From Polytrichum commune (Eukaryota; Streptophyta; Polytrichopsida; Polytrichales; Polytrichaceae): a DNA stretch of 64,000 nt. Below are positions 10,987-21,300 of the stretch, piece by piece. The DNA lies in the NCBI GenBank assembly GCA_950295325.1, contig OX485804.1:41280429-41344428 (forward strand), in the 5' to 3' direction. Every line of letters begins with the position of its first letter. Position 1 is the first letter of the stretch. The position numbers were made by a program, and so were the translations under genes. The notes under the pieces were generated by a model. The model searched no databases. It had not been told where the DNA came from and worked only from the letters and a program-made list of their open reading frames with translations.

Positions 10987-13900
10987 ATGGCAGACATTAA
11001 GTTTTACTCTAGGGAGTGCATTATTTGGAACTTTGTGGCCCTATGCGTGTATGTGGGGACAGGGAAACTCTCCAACACCTTGGCGACTATTCAAGACCAG
11101 GCCTCCCCTATATGGGCTCCATCAGGAGTAATGGTAGCATTTGTCCTTACACTTGGCTACAATGTTTGGATTGGTGGTTTTCTAGGAAACGTGGTAATTA
11201 ATTTCTGGTACTTCCATAATTACCCGGCTAAATATTACATGCCCTCAAGTGTGGCATGTGCCGTATTCTCAACTTTGGAAGCTCTCATTTGTGGTTGGCT
11301 GCTCAACCATCCGGTGAAATGGAAGAATGGTCGTATTATTTTCCCTCCTCAGGTATGAATTCAAGATCCTCAGGAATGATGAGACATTTTCTGAACATGT
11401 GACTGGTCTCTACATAAGTATGCCGCAATGCTGGAGAATATTTTCTGCATAAAGATTATTTTGGGAATCAGTTCCACCTCTCTTTTCTTTTGGATATAGG
11501 ATGGAGATCAACCTGAAGTCTCTAGTGAGCAGGTTACTGTATGTGTATATATCTTGTTGACTGGCATGTAAAAGAAGCATACCCTTGGCCGTCTTGCAGG
11601 AGGTGAAGAAAGGGGCACTTACAGTGGACACATTGCATGATGCAATGTGGCTGTTCGTCGTGGTGCCATTTGTCAGCTTTGTGTGTGGAACTTGCAATTC
11701 GTTGTCCCTTTGTATTTTCAATCTTGCTCACTGGAATCAGTTTTTTGATATTTGGCCAACCTGGGTGCTTGGTGACCTCTCAGCTATTCTGTGTGTCACA
11801 CCCTGCATTCTTCATTTGTGGAATATTCTGCATCCAGATTTGTTACCAATTTGGGGACAAACTCAACAGTCCAGCATTCCGGGTAACGCATCACAGGCAG
11901 ATGATGACTCCCAACCACATATTGATTCTGAAGATGGGGTGATTTCCTCAGAGATTGTGGAATCACAACCACAGTCTTTGCTGTCACTCAGTAATACGCA
12001 AAGTGATGTAGCTCTCTTACCACTGAAAGACTTTGAGAATTATCGAGAACCCACTAACAAAGTTGATTCACAAAGCCTTGGGACTACTATCAACGATTCC
12101 TTTTCACATATGATCACATTGGACACAGAGGATAGAGGATCGCCAAATGGAATAGACAATCCAAGGACATCTACTTCCCACCAAGATCCATCAGTCAGGC
12201 AAAGTCTGGAAAAGTGGAAAGCTCAGTGGAACAAGTGGGTATTGGATCGGAGAGGGAAGTTGTGCTCCGGAGGGGTGAACACCACATCAATGTCTGTGGG
12301 TGAAGAGAAAAGTGAATCAAGTAGGGAGCCCAGACTCAACTCTGGCAGGAGACGTTTTCCTAGGTGCGCTTACCTTTGTCTGTTACTTCGTGGAAGTATT
12401 TTCAACTGCAATACTATCTCAGAAGAAGACATGTAAAGAAAGCATTTTATAAGACTCAATAGATGATGGTTTGGACTTACTCTTTTTCTGTATTTTTAGA
12501 ATATTGTTTTCCAAGTCAACTTTTGCTAGAGTAGTGAATAATCTCTATGTACCTATGAACCTATGCCATTAGGTTTTGGGGTGTGAACATAATGGACACT
12601 ACAAATGGTTGACAGGTCCCAACAGGCTTCAGACCTGATTGCTCGTTTACCACTCCTCAGAAAGGCTCCTCAAGTGTGTTCCCTACAAAGATTTGTACTG
12701 AAATTGGCAGAATGTGTGGCACTCTTCGTGGTTCTGATTGTCCTCTCATTAATCATTTTCTTCAATGTGGTAAGCTCACAATACAGAGTGCCTACATTTA
12801 AGATTTTATTGGAGATTATGAGTTACTTTGGATGTTGTTCTATGTGCATGCTGGGTTACTAGTTTAGAGCAGGATTTGGCTTCTCTATTTGAGAAAGTGT
12901 AACCGATTTGACATGTGTGACACAGCCAATTTTATTTGTGAAGCATGTGCTTAAATTATAGTGTATCCTGATGTGAAGATAACTAATGTGACAGGGAGTT
13001 CATGACACAAGTGCGGTTCAGCGACTTTCTTATCTGGTGTTTCCAGTGGTCATCTGGGCTTCATTTCGATTTAACCGTGTTGGGGTTCCTCTGGCAGTCC
13101 TTGTTGTTGCCATCATAGCCAGTTCTGGCACAGCAGCTCACAAAGGGCCACTTTACCGTATGAATGACAACCACTCACTTTTGCAGGTTTGTAAATGTTA
13201 TGTTTCTTAAGCCAGTGCATGGATCTCCTATCAGGAATCAATTCACACATTTATTAAAATTTAAAATTAGTTCTTGATTTGTGGCTACCATCCATTTTAT
13301 TGTAGATTTGTGTAGACCATCCAAAGAGAGCATGCCTTCAGATCTGTGAAGCATATTATCCCTGTGTGTTTTTTTAATATAGAATAATATATTAAAATGA
13401 GTTGATGCTAGCATCAGGTTATTCTCAAAATAGAGGGCGTGGAGCACCAGTATTATCATACTCTGTCTTGCGAAGTTTTGAATTTCATGCGTGTACTTCA
13501 ACCTGTGTACAGGTGCAAATGTATGTTTGTGTTTTGGCTGTTGTGGCCATCACCTTGGCAGCTATAGTTCATGATCGCAAAACCATGGAGAGTAGGCTCA
13601 ATGAATGGAACAGCACTCTTGAGCTACAGGTATCCTAACATCCGGTAACCACCCTGAAAGTTTATGCTATGTCAATTGTAATCTCCAGTTAGTCACATGT
13701 TAAAAATAAAGCCTGCATAGAGAGGCTTTAGCTACTTGCTTTGAGTGTAGAAGAGGTGCTTAGCTACCGAATGTAGTCTACAAAAACACGCCTTAAATGA
13801 ATTAGTTTCTCTCTACATTTGACAGTATATTGCTTTCATGGAATGAGGTGAGTGTTTGATGCCACATTACAGGTATGTGCACGGACAATTGAGTTGGAGC

Positions 13901-16900
13901 GAGCCAACAAATCCCTGACAGTGTCTCAAGCTGCCGCTGAGGAGGCCAGCCGAGCCAAGTCTGAGTTTCTTGCAAATATGAGCCATGAAATCAGGTAGCT
14001 TTTCGTACTACCACATTTGAGCAGCACCATTAGTAAGCAGCAGACGAGTAGCATATTTTCTAGTATTCAACTGCACATGGTGTAGGAGCTTTGGGAACAT
14101 TAGTGGAACTGACTTTGTGGCTGACATACAGGACCCCAATACATGGAATTATTGGAATGGCTTCACTTGCCCTCGAGACTGATCTAACTGATGAGCAGCG
14201 TGAACATCTGGAGACTGTATCCCAGTCAGCTGACTGTCTACTCCATATTGTGAATGCAATTTTAGATCTTGCAAAGATTGAGGCTGGCCGAGTTGAGCTA
14301 GAATGTGTGCATTTCAGTGTGTCACACACCATGGCTTCAACAATGAAGATGCTTCAGGTGAATTCCCATCCAGTCAAGTAGAGTGCTTAATTGTTCAACA
14401 AGTGCCACACCTCTACTTAGTTGATGCAGGTTCACTTAAAAACCTTCGAGGTACAAGGTCTGCATTTTTTGATTGCATGTCAATTGAAGAGGCACTGATT
14501 GAGGATTCTCTTGAGTGTGTTATGTTTCCTTTGATGGCTAATGGAGTGTGAATCTCTCAGGTTAGAGCAACTCAAAAGCAATTGAAGCTGTCATGGGAGG
14601 TTGATGGAAATGTTCCCAGCCATCTGGTGGGAGATGCAGGCAGGTTGCAGCAGTGTCTCATCAATTTAGGTGGTTTGTCTTGGCACTTGTCATGATTGTT
14701 TACCCTATGGCTTCTGGACTTCACCTTTAATAGACATAATTATGACTTCTGCTCGCTCTTGTGTTCATTGGTTTTCATAGGACTGGTGATTGATGGTTTC
14801 TAACTTGCATTGATACTGTTTGTTCATTTTCCTGACCACACACAGTACTCATTTGTTCCATCTGTGGCAGTTGGTAATGCAATCAAATTTACCCAAGAAG
14901 GTTCAGTTTCGTTTTCAGCAAAGATTTACACTGAAGATCTCCTATTAGAAAGAACTTCAAGTTCCAAACTCAAAAGGAGCAGTTTGGAAAGGAGCCATGG
15001 AAGTGGAATAAATTCCACCAGTTCTGTTAATGCAAACAAAGACAGCAGCCGAGGACCTCATTCTACTGAATCCTATTCGGAGAATCCTACAAAAGATGAA
15101 CACCATGTGATGGACATATATGACAAACCCACTCCTAATGGGGACATCAAGCGAAGTTCTAGTGGTATAAGTTCAAAGTATTCTTCAGGCAGTGGCATCT
15201 CACCGTCTGCCACCAAGGAAGGAAGTAAGTTGGAGCGGCGGCAGTCAGAGGGAAAGAGTAAGGCGGAAAAAGATAATAAGCTGAGATTGCTTTTCACTGT
15301 CAAAGACACAGGTATTGGAATAAGTAAGGAGAAGCAGAAAGAGGTGTTCAAAGCTTTCTCACAAGCTGATAGCTCAACTACTCGACTGTATGGAGGCACA
15401 GGACTGGGTCTCAGCATTGTTGAGCGGTATGGAGGCTATTCCAAAATTACAGAAATTTAGAAGTCCTTTCATAACTGTAATGGTAGGCCCATAGAGGTCT
15501 CTTTGATTTGGGGTTGCTTAATATGGCTGGGTGTGATGTGTAGTGCTTGATACATGAGTTGAAGTATCAGTTCAATATTTTTGCCATTGGTAGTATAGAT
15601 TCAAACATGATTTGGTGTTGATTATATACTTTTCTTTGAATTTCTCCAGGCTGGTCCAAATGATGGGTGGTCGGATATGGCTTGAAAGTGAGCCTGGTAA
15701 AGGTAGCACATTTTACTTCATTGCATGCTTTGAAACTGCCGAGAATCAAAGTTCAAGGGGTGGAGATGATTTGATATCTGAAGGAGATGAGAAGGATGTG
15801 AGTGATAAGTACTCTGAACCAAGTCAATCAAAGGAAGTCTTCAGAGACAGGTCAGATCCTCGAGAAGCAGCCAAACAGCAAGAAACTTCTGAGATTTCTA
15901 CTGCACCAACTAAGAACATGCATAATGAAATTGCTGCGAAAAGGACCGACGAAGCTCCCATCAGAGTGGGAAACCACAATCAACCTAGCACCTTGAGGCA
16001 AGTACTCCTATTATGAGCACATCTCTTGTTTGGCTTGAGGTGTAGCACATCACATGCATGATGAATGTCACCAATAAATGTGCTTTAAAAACGTCCTTTG
16101 TGCAATTTATTGATCTATAATTTCTCAACAATCTCAAAGAACCTCTTTGTTACCTGAAAGTATTGAAGCTAGCCATGTAATAAATGGCTGGTAATCTGCT
16201 TGCCTAGAAGCTTGTTAATTGCCAGGATTGGCAACAATGTTATTTAGTCTGCTGTAAATATTTCATCATCATGAAATGTGGAAGGTGCCATTAGAATTCT
16301 TGATATTGGAATTGACAAACCATGCAGGCAAAAGAGATATAACAGTATAGCAGCAGGTTCAATACCTAAAGTCCCAAGTGACTTGCCTTTACCGATCAAG
16401 TCATCAAGTTTTCCAAGAAATTCAGATAGAGACCCCTCAATGGAGGATGTGGATCCCAAATTTGAAGGTTTACTTCGAGGAATGAAGATATTACTTGCAG
16501 AAGACAATGTTGTCAATCAGAAAGTTGCTTGTCAGCAGCTTAAGAAATATGGGATGCATGTGGAGGTGGTGTCGGATGGTCAACAATGTTTGGATGCCTT
16601 AGAAGGGCATCGAGATGACTTTGAACTCATCCTTATGGATGTCCAGGTATGCCTTTGTTTCCTTTTGAAATTTCATTCTCAAAAGATGCTACGATAGGAC
16701 ATTCAAGGGAGATGTTTTGTAAGAGAAACTCATGTTGCATGCATGGGAGTTACTTGTGATTAAGTTCTCAGTATCCGAGTATGGATGTAGGTTTTATGGA
16801 TTTTGATGGAAGGTTCAAGTGGTAACCGATCATCTACATTTTGGGTTCATTTTATAATCTAGACCTGAATTGTAGTTTATGCTCCTTCATGACTGTGCTT

Positions 16901-17323
16901 CCTCTTTGCTTACTGATAGCTAGGGGGTGCATGTCTTGAATATCATAAAAAGAAGGAAAATAGAGTTGTTATCAGAATATTTGTTATTACAATTATCATA
17001 TGATGGTATTTTGTGTCTCATAATTTGTGCAGATGCCAGTTCTGGATGGATTGGAAGCAACCCGAAAGATAAGGGAAATTGAGATTCAGCATAAGTATCC
17101 ACACAAGCCCATTATAGGCCTTACTGCTCATGCCATTCAAGGCTATAAAGACAAATGCTTAGGAGCAGGCATGGATGCTTATGCATGTAAGCCTTTTCAA
17201 GCTAGAGAGCTAATTCAAGTTATACAAAGAGTTTGTAGAAAGTGGTCCACCAAATTTATAGAAGCAGAAACTTGTCTCACAGCTGGGGTGGTTGCAGAAG
17301 AGGAAGAAAGGGAGAACCTGTAG
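10987..17323 (+). CDS. MASE1-domain hybrid histidine kinase (13 coding exons)
   Basis: Predicted membrane sensor kinase that autophosphorylates on His and passes phosphate to its own receiver Asp. Exons: 10987-11352, 11500-11532, 11600-12363, 12616-12769, 12995-13186, 13513-13629, 13873-13994, 14132-14357, 14561-14669, 14871-15426, 15650-15997, 16328-16646, 17033-17323. They join in frame to 1198 residues. The start is the first in-frame ATG; the frame is open upstream to a stop at 10864 but has no ATG. Domains: MASE1-like membrane sensor (about 10-535; SPIWAPSG near the start, WVLGD in the middle, [11 protein letters not shown] and GTAAHKGP at the end), split by a hydrophilic loop of about 190 residues; HisKA with MSHEIRTP (His about 580); HATPase with an N box ([11 protein letters not shown]), DTGIGIS, FSQAD and GGTGLGL, interrupted by a Ser/Lys-rich insert of about 115 residues; receiver (about 1048-1175) with AEDN, phospho-acceptor Asp about 1100 in LMDVQMP, and Lys in CKPF. 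All key residues are present. Intron 11 is GC-AG. The family call is firm; the ligand is unknown. Confidence 0.93.
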
Positions 17324-18371
17324 TAGATATTTTAAAACAGCACGCAAGATTGGAAAGTCAAGTTCCAATTTCTAGGTCTTTTTTTTGCTGGTGATTTCTC
17401 ATGGATCACGCCTGAATGGTTAGATGTACATTCTTGCTCAGGTGGTTTGGGATGATTAACCTTTTTTCTGTCACCATGGGCAGTTCTTTTTATCATATCA
17501 AGTCTCTCATCTGACATGAGAAACACCGAATTTGGTGTTTTGAGTTATCCTCAAAAGAAGGAAATCGATGCAAGTTTTTGAGCATAGACAGATCGTAGAG
17601 AGCGTCTCACGTACGTGGACATTGATTATATTGAAGCTGACCGCCCACATGAACATTTGTATGTGTGGTGAGATTTGGAAGATTGTATACTGGGAAAAGA
17701 TTTGGATACACAAAGCACATTTGGCTCAAATGGAATTTTGTATCAAGGTGGGCAAGTTTGGAAAGGTTGATACAAAGACTGGCCTTGTTGTGGGCACTTC
17801 CATCTCCACATCACAAAGATTCTCAATCAAGTTTCATAATTGGAGTTGAGATGCAAAAATCATAAGAGTCAAAGAGAAGATTCTCTTTTTCTTTACCTGA
17901 TAGGTCCTGCTTGTAGTTGTGTGTAGTATTGAACCTAGGATGTGTATCATATTTTGAGCAGAATCCAGTCTTATTGTAACATGTATCTTTATGTTGTCCA
18001 TCCTCCACTACAAGCTTTGCCATATACCACTTGAATATAGGTGTCTACTTAAGAAGAATAACCACATAAGCCCTGAATCCTGTCTTGACTTTGTTCTCAA
18101 CAGCTTAGTGCACAGTAAGCACAATACAAGAGACGTTGCAAAAGATTTTTCTGAAAGCAAATAATTGTCAAATCTGTAACCCTATTATTTACTTACAAAC
18201 ATTATGATGAGAGATACCTATCTAGTATCTACTCCAGAATTGATCAAAGTTCTCAATGCTCATATCAATCCAATATTTCTAATGGAGGGACCTGTCATTA
18301 ATAACAAAATACATTGATGAGGATGGACCTATTAGTAGGACATTCACAAAAGAATCCTTGCCACATACTTT
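17324..18371. other. Convergent 3' flanks of the kinase and the alpha/beta hydrolase
   Basis: The two stop codons face each other 1048 bp apart. No further gene is recognised; the open frames of 60-93 codons here are unremarkable. Both 3' UTRs must lie here. Confidence 0.5.
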
Positions 18372-21300
18372 CTAATTTACAGATTTCATGAAGTTGAGCA
18401 GAGCTCCATTGACTTGCTCGGGAACCTCGTCATGTGGGCAATGTCCAGCTTGCAAACGCACCATTGTAGCCTTTGGGTAGAGTCTCTTAATCTGGTCGCA
18501 CTTTGATGGACCCATCCAAGGGTCCAGATCTCCCCACAACAGAAGCATTGGACATGAAATTTGGCTCAAAAGCTCATTCATTGTGGCATTCTTCTTTTGA
18601 AACAATACACCCGTCATAAGCCTGCATTCACCCACATCAAGAGAGATAGAAAAAAAATTCAGCTCCACATTCAAAATTCAGCTCCACATTCAACATCTTC
18701 TCAAAGAGACTTATGAATTATTTCAAGTAGTACATGGCCCACACTATTTCTAAGCATCCACATTCCGAAATTAATGTTGACCACAACAATCACAACATCA
18801 ACATTGCATTTTGGTTACAAAAAAGGTGGTGCATACCACATGAAAAGGTTTGGTGTCCAAAACAAGGTACAATACAGGGTACGTTATACATGCGAGTGAT
18901 GTAAAAGATCTTGTGTACATGTCAAATTTGTGGCACCACCGTTGTCATCAATGCGCATCACAGTAAACCACTTGACATGTGATTTTTTGGGGGGTTCAAA
19001 TAATATATATTGAGAAGTCAATTAATGTAAATGCTTGTCCATGTGCCAACACAATTCCCTTGGAATCCTCACAAGCACCAACTTCATTTTTATTAAAGGT
19101 TCAGTAATAATAGTATAAAAGTTCTTCAAGAGCCTATGTAATGAAATAGTAAAAATTAGTATAACACTAATAGAGATGAAATTAAAACATTAGTAGAAAT
19201 TGGAACAAAACATATTATTATCGTCAGAGTTCTGGGTTTTCCAAACAATTTGTCTCGCCGCCTCTACAAAGGATGTATTACATAGAAAGAAACCACTCCC
19301 TTCAATCTACTACATAAGGTACATAAAGTGCAGGTATTGAAGTGCACCTGTAATATACCTCCCCTGCATTTGGATCATTTGTAGGTTGCACAATGGAGTT
19401 TACTAGATAATCGTCGACATTAGTTTGATCCTTGTATACCTACATTAAGCAGCATCACATGGTTCAGAATCAGTAACAAACTTCACATAAAATTTATCAG
19501 CAAATCGCCATATGATGATGTCACACAAAATGAAACCATAATATATCAGCACTTCAGTGTTATTTTACTCACATTCTGAAGAACTGACTTGATACGAGCT
19601 GGTTGCTTGGCTTGCCAAAAGGCAAATAATATTGTATACTTGCGGACCGTGTCCTTTATTGGGTTGATTACAAGGCGGTTTACGAAGGTTTCTTCAGCTT
19701 CGATGACATCCTTTTGTGTGGTCTCGCTGCCCAATTTTTGGTCTGGGTCTGAGCTCTCAAACTGGCCGGATGCATTTAGCAGAACTAGCCCTGATACTAG
19801 GTTTGGATAGGCAGTTGCTGTGTTCAAAACAGTGAACCCTCCCACACTGCACAATGCTCACAAACATCCAACATGAATCAAGATTAAGCACATAGGCACC
19901 TCCACAAACTCAAGCTTAGATCAATGGGTTGTTGGTTAAACTTAAAAAAAACTCAATTCTTTGTTCTTGCAAGTCTAATCCCATGTTAGCTTTGAAAGAG
20001 CACTCCAACATATTGCATTCTCACCCATGTGTTCTACCCGACCCATGATCAAGCCCCCAACTTGCAAACAAGGTTACCCATTCTCGAGGTTGGTATGATC
20101 ATAACAAAAGTATCTAAAACACATAAGGGGCATGCCAACGTATTAGTAATAGTGACCTCTGACAAACATAAACCTTTTTTATTATTATTTGAGATGTCTA
20201 GGTTAGGCTTTACGGTATGAGCAACTCCAATAATAAGGTCACTATGTAATGACTAGAGACAGCCTTGAGGTTTGAATATGCACTATGCAACAAAAACTCG
20301 CTAAGACTAAGAGTGTGGTTCTAAAGAGAAGTGGGAATTTAACGTTGATCTCATCAAGCGTGTATGGTGCAATTTTATCTCCATAAAAATTAACTCTAGA
20401 TAGACTCTCCACCCCCTTCCACCTTGTAATATGGGTTTCAGAAAGCCAAAAACTAAGGTTCAGATATGACGAAGGTACTTGAAGAAGGTGGTACCAAAGT
20501 GACTTCAACAGTCCATTTTTGGCATCTCAATGGAAACGTACCCTAAATGCCCACCAACAATATGTACCCGATGACCTGCCTTAAGATATGATCAAAATCG
20601 TTAAAAAGTTTGAAGATCATCAAATTCATGCATGCTTGGAAAGAAATCGAAAAAAACAAATACCTGTTTCCTGCAAGTACGGCCGGCTTGCCCACAACCT
20701 CCTTGAGAAAGTCGCCAACTTGATCTCGCCATACGTTTGCATTATACTCTATCAACGCTTTCTCGGACAACCCAAACCCAAGAAGGTCCATTGCGTATAC
20801 TGTGTGGGTCTTGGCCAACTCTGGGATGTTATATCTGCCCGAGGACACCAGTCAAACTGTTAAACCCAATTCATAGAGATAGATAGAAAGATAGCCTGAA
20901 TTCTAACCTCCAAGGAAGCAAGCATGAATGAAGAGTCTCTTCATCCGCAGGCTACTCAAATCAAATTTATTATGGACAAGATAACCCCTCTCCTCTCGTT
21001 GGTTATGAGACACCATAATGTGTTTTCCAGCTTCAATATATCCATAGAACACGTAGAACGTGAAAGTGCTTGCCAATGTTGGACCAATGCCATCTATTTT
21101 CAATACCAATTGCATATAAGGTAATGAGGATTTTACATTTTATTGATATCGGTAGGGTATTTGAGCATGTTTTTATCTTTGATACCATTCGAATCTATAC
21201 ACCATGCAAGAACCTTCATTACTTTGCTGATATTATAACTCCGTTAACAAACATGTAGGAGTCATAACATTACTCAACATGCAGCTCTCGTTCTCTGGGC

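Noticed and set aside
15651-16016. Kinase ending at the stop after 15998
   Set aside because: Reading through would lose the receiver. A GC donor at 15998 restores the frame into an intact receiver domain.
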